From Puniceicoccales bacterium (GTDB lineage Bacteria; Verrucomicrobiota; Verrucomicrobiia; Opitutales; LL51), in contig JAISBJ010000061.1 of the NCBI GenBank assembly GCA_031266235.1, positions 1 through 6,801 of the forward strand: DNA of 6,801 bases, written 5' to 3'. Numbering within the stretch: position 1 is the stretch's first letter; each line of letters begins with the position of its first letter. The position numbers were made by a program, and so were the translations under genes. The notes under the pieces were generated by a model. That model saw nothing but the letters and a program-made list of their open reading frames with translations, was not told the origin of the DNA and did no database searches. This document shows, one piece after another, positions 1-5,181 of the stretch.

Positions 1-7
1 ATTACCT

Positions 8-328
8 GCAGAGCAAAAAAAATTTTTTCCGAGGTTATTATTCCAGCGGAAAAATATTATCAAGTTAGCGCGTTTAAGCTTCAATAAACCCCCATATGTT
101 TGTAAAAAATTCATCTCGGAGCACTTTAGCGGCCTCTTATAAAGTAAAAAATTTCCCCTTTCCGAGACTACTATTTCAGCGGAAAAATATTATCAATCTA
201 GCGCGTTTAAGCTTCAATAAACCCCATATGTTTGTAAAAAATTCATCTCGGAGCACTTTAGCGGCCTCTTACAAAGTAAAAAATTTCCCCTTTCCGGGCT
301 ACTATTCCAGCGGAAAAATATTATCAAT
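8..328. repeat. Tandem direct repeat, ~132-bp unit, about 2.4 copies
   Basis: Copy 1 spans about 8-140, copy 2 141-272 and a partial copy 3 273-328. The anchor AGCGGAAAAATATTATCAA recurs with spacings of 133 and 131 bp, because single-base indels nearly cancel. The first ~30 bases of copy 1 are more diverged than the rest, and copy 3 stops abruptly after ATTATCAAT. Each unit contains an A-run next to TTTCCCC, the AGCGG...TATC anchor, a GCGTTTAAGC segment and a TTTGTAAAAAATTCATC segment. One reading frame stays open across the copies only because the ATG-to-ATG distance is exactly 132 bp. No gene, transposase or CRISPR-like spacing was seen, since copies abut with no unique spacers. It looks like a minisatellite. 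Its start may lie before the window. Confidence 0.93.
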
Positions 329-436
329 ATGAACGCATCCAAAGTTTTTAGCACCCTATTCTTTGATAAGAAAATTCATCGCAGGCGCTCGCAGATTATT
401 CGGTAAAAATTTTACATTTCGATCCAATTTTTATTC

Positions 437-459
437 AAAAAAAAAGGGCCATCGGCCCT
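437..459 (-). terminator. Rho-independent terminator of the 516-1610 gene
   Basis: Read on the minus strand, AGGGCC-GAT-GGCCCT forms a 6-bp GC-rich stem with a 3-nt loop, followed at once by nine T residues (the A-run at 437-445 on the plus strand). It lies 57 bp past the stop codon of the minus-strand gene. Position, orientation, stem and U-tract all fit an intrinsic terminator for that gene. Confidence 0.88.
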
Positions 460-515
460 CGCTTCGGAAGAAAATCACACATTAAATTAGAGAAAAATTC
501 ATCCCTAAAAATTCC

Positions 516-1610
516 CTAGTCGCCATCGGAGGCATCAAACTTCACTGCGCTGCGGACTTGCTCAATAAGTGGCTTGCTATCGGATGTTTCGTGTGAATTG
601 TTGACATCTTTTTTATCTTCAGCCGAACGACTATCGCTGCCCTCGGCATCCGCGTTCTTCGAAAATTCATCCGCAGGAGCGGCGGTTTCCCCTTTGGGTA
701 AGGCCTGCGTCATCGCTTCACTCACGCTTTTGAGCATTCCGCGACCCAAATGACTCACCTTCTCCATCGCAGACTTCACCGATCTTACTCCCGGTAAATT
801 GAAAATCGCTCCAAAAACATTCTGAATCACTATGCCCACTCCATAGTTCTGCAGACGTGCCGTTACAAAATCAATCACTTCTTTCCTGGAACGCACATCC
901 GTTAAAGTCCAGGTTTGATTGACATCGATCACTCTCTGTTCGTCAGAAGTGGTGACATTATGGAGCTCGAAACTGCCCACGTGGATCGTCATTTTCCGGA
1001 TCACGAGTCGACCACCACCCTGCGCGAAAAATTTCAACGGCCCACCACTACTCGCGCCATCGGCTACAGCTACAGTCTTTTCGCCATCGCCCCTATTCTT
1101 CTTTCTGGTCCCATGCCTGCGCTTTGGAGCATCGCTCGAATCGCCATTTTTCAGCATCGAAAAAGCATTTTGGAGTACCAACAAATTCGTCTCGCCAGCG
1201 CTATTTTTCTCACAAATCGCCCGCTCCATACTCAGTATCACCTCGTCGACGACGATTTCGGGGCTCATGGCCGTCAATAAATTTGCTTTTGCCATGAGGT
1301 GATCAAATTTCAGGCAGCCTTCCTGGGAAAATTTCCCTTCCGGATTTTGGATTTCGACGCCGTTGAAGTCGATTAACCCGCGATAAATGGCGCAATTCGA
1401 CTGCCCTATCCGCAGTTTAAACCCGGATTTATGTTCCACGTACCACTCGGCGGCCCCCGGAAACCACCAATTAAAAGAAAGCAGCGCGACGGCTAAGAGC
1501 AGCGACAATAAAATCGACAGCACCATTAAAAAATGGGCAAAATTTATTAAAAAGCGCCACGAAAAACGCAAAAACTTAAAAGGAAAAACGATGAATTTTA
1601 CTAGTGACAT
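516..1610 (-). CDS. Membrane-anchored AsmA/DUF748-like protein, function unknown
   Basis: The gene encodes 364 residues from the ATG at 1610. An in-frame TTG at 1622 would add four residues; neither start has a Shine-Dalgarno sequence, so I prefer the ATG. A basic, aromatic N-terminus leads into one long hydrophobic segment (about residues 20-50), predicting a single inner-membrane anchor with the rest in the periplasm. Next come GFKLRIG (63-69) and VEIQNPEG (85-92), followed by a PEIVVDEVILSMER strand and a GETNLLVL segment. This order resembles the N-terminal repeat of AsmA/DUF748-type proteins, envelope proteins linked to outer-membrane biogenesis or lipid transport. A very basic linker (PKRRHGTRKKNR, about 162-173) interrupts the β-rich part, and the last ~60 residues are acidic, Ser/Asp-rich and probably disordered. 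It is much shorter than classical AsmA. The gene stands alone with its own terminator. The coding call is firm; the family call rests on pattern only. Confidence 0.82.
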   Translation of the reverse strand: MSLVKFIVFPFKFLRFSWRFLINFAHFLMVLSILLSLLLAVALLSFNWWFPGAAEWYVEHKSGFKLRIGQSNCAIYRGLIDFNGVEIQNPEGKFSQEGCLKFDHLMAKANLLTAMSPEIVVDEVILSMERAICEKNSAGETNLLVLQNAFSMLKNGDSSDAPKRRHGTRKKNRGDGEKTVAVADGASSGGPLKFFAQGGGRLVIRKMTIHVGSFELHNVTTSDEQRVIDVNQTWTLTDVRSRKEVIDFVTARLQNYGVGIVIQNVFGAIFNLPGVRSVKSAMEKVSHLGRGMLKSVSEAMTQALPKGETAAPADEFSKNADAEGSDSRSAEDKKDVNNSHETSDSKPLIEQVRSAVKFDASDGD

Positions 1611-1620
1611 ATGGTTATAC

Positions 1621-1648
1621 AATTTAGTGAAAAATTTTCTTTTTCCAA
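1621..1648 (-). promoter_or_regulatory. Possible sigma70-type promoter of the 516-1610 gene
   Basis: On the minus strand TTGGAA (1648-1643) is followed by a 16-bp AT-rich spacer and TAAATT (1626-1621). The predicted transcript would begin only a few bases before the ATG at 1610, giving an almost leaderless mRNA, which agrees with the missing ribosome binding site. The boxes are imperfect and the surroundings are AT-rich, so chance matches are likely. Confidence 0.28.
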
Positions 1649-1839
1649 TCTTTATTTTTATGGGAATTGCGCCGACTCTGAAAATCAGGGCTTCTTACGG
1701 AGCGGATCACTGCTTTTAAAAAAGTAAATTAAAAAAAGTAAAATCCATTGAAATGGGAGGAATTTTCGATCTAAAAAAGCCTGACTAAAAGAGAAAAAAC
1801 GTTTTCCAAAATTTATTTTTAAATTTTCAACAAAAATTA

Positions 1840-1902
1840 CTTGACAAATCGAAAAAATCTTCCAAGGCTGATTGGCGTAGGGGTGGGGCGAAAATCGCGT
1901 TT
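1840..1902 (+). repeat. 63-bp element, left copy (inverted partner at 3812-3874)
   Basis: This copy aligns without gaps to the reverse complement of 3812-3874, at 50 of 63 positions by my count. It starts with CTTGACAAAT, a perfect sigma70 -35 hexamer with an A/T-rich tract upstream, then a 26-bp block of which 15 positions match. It ends with TGGCGTAGGGGTGGGGCGA, two variable bases (AA here, GT in the partner) and ATCGCGTTT. The last part contains the short dyad GCGA-N3-TCGC, whose arms are conserved while the centre differs, as expected of a protein site or RNA hairpin. The element lies in the 416-bp gap between the divergent minus-strand gene and radC. It may be a conserved promoter plus transcript start or a terminal inverted repeat. 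No good -10 box lies 16-18 bp after TTGACA. Confidence 0.85.
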
Positions 1903-1912
1903 AAAAATCGGC

Positions 1913-1924
1913 TTTCCGCGGAAA
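1913..1924. other. Perfect 12-bp palindrome TTTCCGCGGAAA
   Basis: This self-complementary 12-mer lies 10 bp past the left 63-bp element and about 100 bp before radC. It could be an operator half-site pair. Nothing else supports a role, and a palindrome of this size can arise by chance. The remainder of the gap (1649-1839 and 1925-1996) holds A/T tracts only, with no gene seen. Confidence 0.35.
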
Positions 1925-1996
1925 TTTTAGCATTTATTTCACTTATGGAGTTAGAAAACCCCACAAACATATTTTTTTTTAGTAAAAAAGCTTGCC

Positions 1997-2026
1997 TATT
2001 ATGGGGAATCGTGCTGGGATCGTCCC
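1997..2026 (+). promoter_or_regulatory. radC: Candidate radC -10 box and start-proximal dyad
   Basis: TATTAT at 1997-2002 is a good -10 hexamer; the -35 region is only a T-run, so this would be a weak or activated promoter. The predicted leader is about 18 nt. Immediately before the ATG, 2016-2026 reads GGGA-TCG-TCCC, a perfect 4-bp dyad occupying the place where a Shine-Dalgarno sequence would sit. It could be an operator or a small hairpin affecting initiation. The sequence does not decide between these. Confidence 0.35.
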
Positions 2027-2740
2027 ATGGATTCTGCCAAAAGTCACGAAGGCCACCGCGAGCGCCTGCGAAAGCGCTTCGAAAAAGTTGGCTTCACGGG
2101 CTTTGCGGAACATGAAATCGTGGAATTATTTTTGACACTTTGTCTCCCGCGGAAGGACGTCAAGCCGCTGGCGAAGGCTCTGCTATGTGAATTTGGATCC
2201 ATCCGGGAGATTTTCGACGCCGATCCCCAAAAGCTATCGCAGGTCAAAGGCATGGGCCACGTGGCGCCCATCGCCATAAAAATTATTAAAAATTTTTCTG
2301 AACTTTATTTAAAAGAAACGATCCCGCGCGATAGCAGTATCATTGATAATTATGAACGTTTGGAAAATTTTTGGCGCTTGAGATTAGGAGGATTAAAGAA
2401 CGAAGTTTTTGAGATCGCGCTACTCAATGCCCAACTGGGATTACTCAAAGACGGTGTAGTGCGCCTCGAAGAGGGCGTGGCCAATCGCACCAATGCTTAC
2501 CCGCGAAAAATTATGGAATATATCCTCCGGAACCACGCCAGCGCATTTATCGTCGCCCACAACCATCCTTCCGGCAGCCCCACGCCTTCGGATAATGACT
2601 GCACGCTCACCAATCGGATCGAAAAAGCGGCTGAATCACTGGAAATTGCCTTCGTCGACCACGTCATCGTCGCCCGGGATAAAATTTTTTCATTCCGCAA
2701 AGAACGTTTGATCGGGAATCCCCCTCACACGAAAAAATAA
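2027..2740 (+). CDS. radC: RadC-family JAMM domain protein
   Basis: The gene encodes 237 residues, close to the ~220-230 usual for chromosomal RadC. The N-terminal region carries the family signature HEGHRERLRKRF (residues 7-18), then LPRKDVKPLAKALL and a helix-hairpin-helix-type stretch (VKGMGHVAPIA). The C-terminal JAMM/MPN+ domain has the complete metal-binding motif HNHPSG...PSxxD, with His178, His180 and Asp191, followed by DHVIVARDKIFSF. JAMM domains usually bind zinc and act as isopeptidases. The biochemical role of RadC is unsettled: the old link to radiation repair is doubtful, while relatives are common on genomic islands and phages. The ATG follows a GGGA/TCCC dyad and lacks a Shine-Dalgarno sequence. 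No gene overlaps it, and a hairpin-rich stretch begins ~50 bp after the stop. The 63-bp inverted elements bracket this gene and the downstream XRE gene. Confidence 0.95.
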   Translation: MDSAKSHEGHRERLRKRFEKVGFTGFAEHEIVELFLTLCLPRKDVKPLAKALLCEFGSIREIFDADPQKLSQVKGMGHVAPIAIKIIKNFSELYLKETIPRDSSIIDNYERLENFWRLRLGGLKNEVFEIALLNAQLGLLKDGVVRLEEGVANRTNAYPRKIMEYILRNHASAFIVAHNHPSGSPTPSDNDCTLTNRIEKAAESLEIAFVDHVIVARDKIFSFRKERLIGNPPHTKK

Positions 2741-2793
2741 TCCCCCGCCGCTGCCTCGCTTCGCCGGAAATCAGCAGGCTCCGCTCTACAGGC

Positions 2794-2900
2794 CCCTGTG
2801 CTGCGAAATCTTCGCAGCATAGGGCTGAAAAAGTTTACTTTTTCAGCCCCTGCGGCGCAGCCGCAGGGTGCCTGGAACTTTCGGCCCTAGGCCTGAAGTT
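2794..2900. other. Cluster of four consecutive hairpins, possible structured RNA or palindromic repeat element
   Basis: Hairpin 1 is TGCTGCGAA-ATC-TTCGCAGCA (2799-2819, 9 bp, extendable by CCCT/AGGG past one mismatch). Hairpin 2 has 12-bp perfect arms, GGGCTGAAAAAG (2822-2833) and CTTTTTCAGCCC (2838-2849), with loop TTTA. Hairpin 3 is CCCTGCGGC-GCA-GCCGCAGGG (2848-2868, 9 bp). Hairpin 4 (2876-2900) has outer arms AACTT/AAGTT and inner GGCC-CTA-GGCC with one mismatch and one G-U pair between. The outer extension of hairpin 1 shares bases with hairpin 2, and hairpins 2 and 3 share 2848-2849; CCCTG at 2794-2798 could also pair with CAGGG at 2864-2868, so alternative folds exist. It begins 53 bp after the radC stop. 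It may be an RNA 3' structure, a REP-like mobile palindrome or an uncharacterised ncRNA. No U-tract follows any stem. Confidence 0.8.
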
Positions 2901-3012
2901 TTGCCTGAGTTTTGAGCCTTGGGCTTGAGACCTTGAAACGAATCCACGCAACCCAAAAAAACATTGGCGGTTGGAGTGGCAGCGGCGGCGTGCACTGGCC
3001 CCGGAATTATTA

Positions 3013-3131
3013 TAAAAACTTATACTTACATTATAAAAATTTATATCCGCCGGAAAATTTCCCCTTTTACTTTCGTAAAAACTTATCGTCCCAAAAATTC
3101 TTAGGCAAAATCTGCAATCGGAAAAACTTAT
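3013..3131 (+). repeat. Degenerate A5CTTAT motif series, iteron-like
   Basis: TAAAAACTTAT (3013-3023), TAAAAATTTAT (3034-3044), TAAAAACTTAT (3076-3086) and GAAAAACTTAT (3121-3131) recur at steps of 21, 42 and 45 bp, all on the same strand. The first two steps equal one and two multiples of 21 bp, about two helical turns, so the sites would face the same side of the DNA. They end about 120 bp before the XRE gene. A TTTCCCCTTT segment between copies 2 and 3 resembles part of the 132-bp tandem repeat at the window start. In an AT-rich background some similarity is expected by chance. Confidence 0.5.
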
Positions 3132-3252
3132 AATTGCCTTCCGCCTCCCTTTGCCTATCCTAATAACAGTGGGAAATAAAATGCATCCATGGATCGGACA
3201 AAATCGCGTGAAACCAAAATAATTCCACTAGAAATGAAAAAATTTTGAAATT

Positions 3253-3738
3253 ATGGCAAATGGGATCGAACAGGAAGGTTGCAACGGCTTCGGCCTGCGC
3301 TTCCGATTACTTATGGGCTACCATGACCTCACCCTCCGCGATATAAGTGCCGCCACCGGCGCTGCCATCTCCACCGTCAGTACCTGGCGCAACGGCAGAA
3401 TCCCCTCCGCCCGCCAAACCGTCGAGTCCATCGCCCAACTTTTCAAAGTTAGCCCCGCTTACCTCGTCTACGGCATTACCCAAAATACCCAGGAAAATAA
3501 AGAAATTTCTTCACTCGAATCCTATATCGCCCAAAAATTTGAGGGCACTACCCCCGAGTCTACGCCAAATAATACTCTGCGACAACAAATCGAACGCCAT
3601 ATCGCCCGCTACCTCGACGAAGCCGAACGCTTCGAAGGCGGCCTCGAACATATGTGGCTCCAACTCCTCCGCGATTTTCCCCTCAATTGGTTCTCCCAAA
3701 ACGAACACCTCCTCCAGCAAAAACAATTGCCCCAGTAA
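3253..3738 (+). CDS. XRE-family helix-turn-helix transcription regulator
   Basis: The gene encodes 161 residues. The N-terminal half is a Cro/C1-type (XRE) DNA-binding domain: a helix with FRLLMGYHDLTLRDIS leads into the helix-turn-helix TGAAISTVSTWRNGRIPSAR (residues 35-54), followed by TVESIAQLFKVSPAYLVYG, the usual closing helix and turn of the family. The C-terminal half (about 85-161) is helical and polar, with LRQQIERHIARYLDEAERF and a tryptophan-containing end (LEHMWLQLLRDFPLNWF); I do not recognise it and assume dimerisation or effector sensing. The ATG at 3253 is the only good start and lacks a Shine-Dalgarno sequence. The gene follows radC in the same direction after a 512-bp gap, so an operon is unlikely. 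Small XRE proteins often repress their own promoter; the nearby motif series and the 63-bp elements are candidate sites, but nothing links them directly. Confidence 0.9.
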   Translation: MANGIEQEGCNGFGLRFRLLMGYHDLTLRDISAATGAAISTVSTWRNGRIPSARQTVESIAQLFKVSPAYLVYGITQNTQENKEISSLESYIAQKFEGTTPESTPNNTLRQQIERHIARYLDEAERFEGGLEHMWLQLLRDFPLNWFSQNEHLLQQKQLPQ

Positions 3739-3811
3739 CCTCCGAAAATTCTCAAAATAATACGAAAATTAAAGTAATATAAATTATCACCCTAAATAAT
3801 CGCCGCCCGCC

Positions 3812-3874
3812 AAACGCGATACTCGCCCCACCCCTACGCCATCTAGCTTTGAGAGATTCCATAAATTTGTCAAG
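3812..3874 (-). repeat. 63-bp element, right copy (inverted partner at 1840-1902)
   Basis: On the minus strand this copy reads CTTGACAAAT, a 26-bp half-conserved block, then TGGCGTAGGGGTGGGGCGA, GT and ATCGCGTTT. It faces left, towards the 3' end of the XRE gene, while the other copy faces right, so the two point inward around a 2,035-bp block holding radC and the XRE gene. An A-rich tract (minus strand AAAAAAAATAAAAATTT) lies directly before TTGACA, like an UP element of a strong promoter. If it is a promoter, its transcript would run antisense into the XRE gene from about 74 bp past that gene's stop. No target-site duplication is apparent at the outer edges. Confidence 0.85.
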
Positions 3875-3961
3875 CGAAATTTTTATTTTTTTTGCTCCCT
3901 CCGTCTTTTAATTTTATTATACATCAATTTTACATATTTGTTAATAAAAAGTAAAAATATC

Positions 3962-3994
3962 TTGCATTCCCTCCCGAAATACGCAAAATATTAT
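3962..3994 (+). promoter_or_regulatory. Candidate LysR operator and promoter region
   Basis: TTGC (3962-3965) and GCAA (3983-3986) form a loose dyad, TTGCATT...AAATACGCAA, of the general size bound by LysR-type regulators. TATTAT at 3989-3994 is a good -10 box ending 13 bp before the LysR start, so the leader would be only a few bases. The TTGCAT hexamer is 21 bp from it, too far for a standard -35. Autoregulation is common for this family, but the sites here are weak. Confidence 0.3.
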
Positions 3995-4007
3995 AAAAAT
4001 TAAGCCC

Positions 4008-4955
4008 ATGAATATAAAAACATTAAAAATATTTTCCGACCTCGTCGCAAACGCAAATTTCTCCAAAACGGCTAAACAAAATAACGTCTCCCAGTCGGCG
4101 ATCAGCCAAAAAATAAGACTCCTGGAAGACCGCTTGAACGTCCATCTGGTGGAGAAAAAAAAGAAATCTTTCCAACTGACCGAGGAGGGAACCGTCTTTT
4201 ACCACCACGCTAAGGTCATCCTCTCCGAGTACGAAGCCATGCTCGAAGACCTGCAAAATTACGACGCTAAAACATTGGGCGGTATCAATCTTTTAACAAA
4301 TTATTGGATCGGTGTTTACATGCTCCCCCACTACGTCCGCGAGTATTTTAAGGCCTTTAAAAATTGCGCCCTGGATATCAATTACGGCGATTTCAACGGC
4401 ATGCAGGCGACCTATCTGGACCCCCGCTCAGACCTGATTATCCTGGAATTTCCTCCGCAAAATGCAGACCTTATCGTGGAATTATTTGCGAAAGATGAAT
4501 TTGTTGCGGTATGTTCGGCGCAATCGGAGTTAAAGGCGCAAGCGCTGTTTCCGTTGGAAAATTTGGCGGCGCAGCCCCTGATCGGTTTTACAAAACTACA
4601 TCCGCTGCGGACCATCTTTGAACAGGGCTTGGAGCGGCAAATGACGCGGCCCCATTACGCGATGGAATTCAACCAGATTGATCTAATCAAGCAGGCGGTG
4701 GAGATGCACAACGGCGTGGCTATTTTACCGAAGAGCAGCATCCGTCCGGCGCGAGAAAGCCACATTTTTCACACGCTCTCTCTAAAAGACCGGCACATTC
4801 CCATCTCGCTTTATCTTATTTACCGGAAAAATCGGAAGATGAATCGTTCTCTGACGCATTTCATTGCTATTTTAAGGGGAGAGACGGTTTTTCAGCTGGA
4901 AGAATCGCCGGCCAAGGAGGAAAATTGCCTGCCGAAGGACGAAACTATTTTCTAA
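4008..4955 (+). CDS. LysR-family transcription regulator
   Basis: The gene encodes 315 residues, near the ~300 typical of the family. Residues 1-60 form the classic LysR winged helix-turn-helix: MNIKTLKIFSDLV, then FSKTAKQNNVSQSAISQKIR (18-37) and LEDRLNVHLVEKK, followed by the linker helix LTEEGTVFYHHAKVILSEYE. From about residue 90 (GGINLLTNYWIGVYMLPHYV) runs the periplasmic-binding-like effector domain, including a DLIILEFPPQNADL strand and the late AVEMHNGVAILPKSSI segment usual in the family. The last ~20 residues are a charged, probably disordered tail. The ligand and target genes cannot be deduced; there is no divergent neighbour, which is the usual clue. The nearest downstream gene is recJ, 226 bp away, so regulation of recJ is possible but unsupported. 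Start at 4008 is the first ATG of the reading frame and lacks a Shine-Dalgarno sequence. Confidence 0.95.
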   Translation: MNIKTLKIFSDLVANANFSKTAKQNNVSQSAISQKIRLLEDRLNVHLVEKKKKSFQLTEEGTVFYHHAKVILSEYEAMLEDLQNYDAKTLGGINLLTNYWIGVYMLPHYVREYFKAFKNCALDINYGDFNGMQATYLDPRSDLIILEFPPQNADLIVELFAKDEFVAVCSAQSELKAQALFPLENLAAQPLIGFTKLHPLRTIFEQGLERQMTRPHYAMEFNQIDLIKQAVEMHNGVAILPKSSIRPARESHIFHTLSLKDRHIPISLYLIYRKNRKMNRSLTHFIAILRGETVFQLEESPAKEENCLPKDETIF

Positions 4956-4960
4956 AAAAT

Positions 4961-4989
4961 CCAGAAAAAATATTTAAAAAATCAGCCGC
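4961..4989 (+). repeat. 29-bp direct repeat, copy 1
   Basis: This segment, beginning CCAGAAAAAATATTTAAAAA and ending TCAGCCGC, begins 6 bp after the LysR stop. It is identical over all 29 bases to 5095-5123, at a step of 134 bp. The same TCAGCCGC ending also occurs alone at about 5083-5090. The gap between LysR and recJ otherwise contains only AT-rich sequence, with no gene or terminator seen. Confidence 0.9.
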
Positions 4990-5094
4990 AGCGCCGGATT
5001 AATTTTAAAAATTATTTCAATTTTCGCTAAAATATTACGTTGCCGTTTTTTTCCTAAACGCTCCGGAAAATTTCAGCCGCCGACTAATATTTTC

Positions 5095-5123
5095 CCAGAA
5101 AAAATATTTAAAAAATCAGCCGC
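5095..5123 (+). repeat. 29-bp direct repeat, copy 2
   Basis: This is the second perfect copy of the 29-bp segment at 4961-4989, ending 58 bp before the recJ start. The 134-bp step is close to the ~132-bp unit of the array at the window start, though the sequences differ. It could be a regulatory site ahead of recJ or the trace of a duplication whose middle has diverged. Confidence 0.9.
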
Positions 5124-5181
5124 CTCAGAACCGTCACCGTTAATAATGGCTTGCTAAATTTTCTCAAAACCAATAAATTCT

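Larger units (their letters stand above)
2741..3252. other. 512-bp gene-free stretch: hairpins, then repeated AT-rich motif
   Basis: No credible coding region is seen on either strand. The first ~160 bp are GC-rich and dense in inverted repeats (listed separately at 2794-2900). Smaller dyads lie around it, such as ACAGG-CC-CCTGT at about 2788-2799 and a GAGCC/GGCTT pair near 2918-2932. From about 3010 the composition turns AT-rich and carries a motif series (3013-3131). The last ~120 bp before the XRE start show only a weak promoter-like TTGCCT (3134-3139), 16 bp, TATCCT, which I do not rate highly. No canonical terminator with a U-tract follows radC. Confidence 0.7.

Noticed and set aside
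8..328. CRISPR array
   Set aside because: Units are ~132 bp and contiguous with no unique spacers, and no cas gene is present.
96..332. Open reading frame of 78 codons across the tandem repeat
   Set aside because: It exists because the repeat happens to keep phase; it duplicates itself, has no Shine-Dalgarno site and resembles no protein family I know.
915..1302. Two plus-strand reading frames over 120 codons
   Set aside because: Both lie antisense within the AsmA-like gene, whose protein has clear anchor and domain features and its own terminator.
1613..1618. Minus-strand TATAAC as the -10 box of the AsmA-like gene
   Set aside because: Its transcript would begin inside or past the preferred start codon, and no -35 lies at a suitable distance.
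2822..2849. Hairpin 2 as a rho-independent terminator of radC
   Set aside because: The T-run is inside the stem and GC-rich sequence follows, so the required U-tract after the stem is missing.
2912..3133. Open reading frame of 73 codons between radC and the XRE gene
   Set aside because: It runs from hairpin DNA into the AT-rich motif series, has repeated Lys-Asn-Leu and no recognisable domain; more likely a by-product of 21-bp phasing.
1840..3874. A standard insertion sequence
   Set aside because: The bracketed block holds radC and an XRE gene only; there is no transposase or recombinase and no visible target-site duplication.
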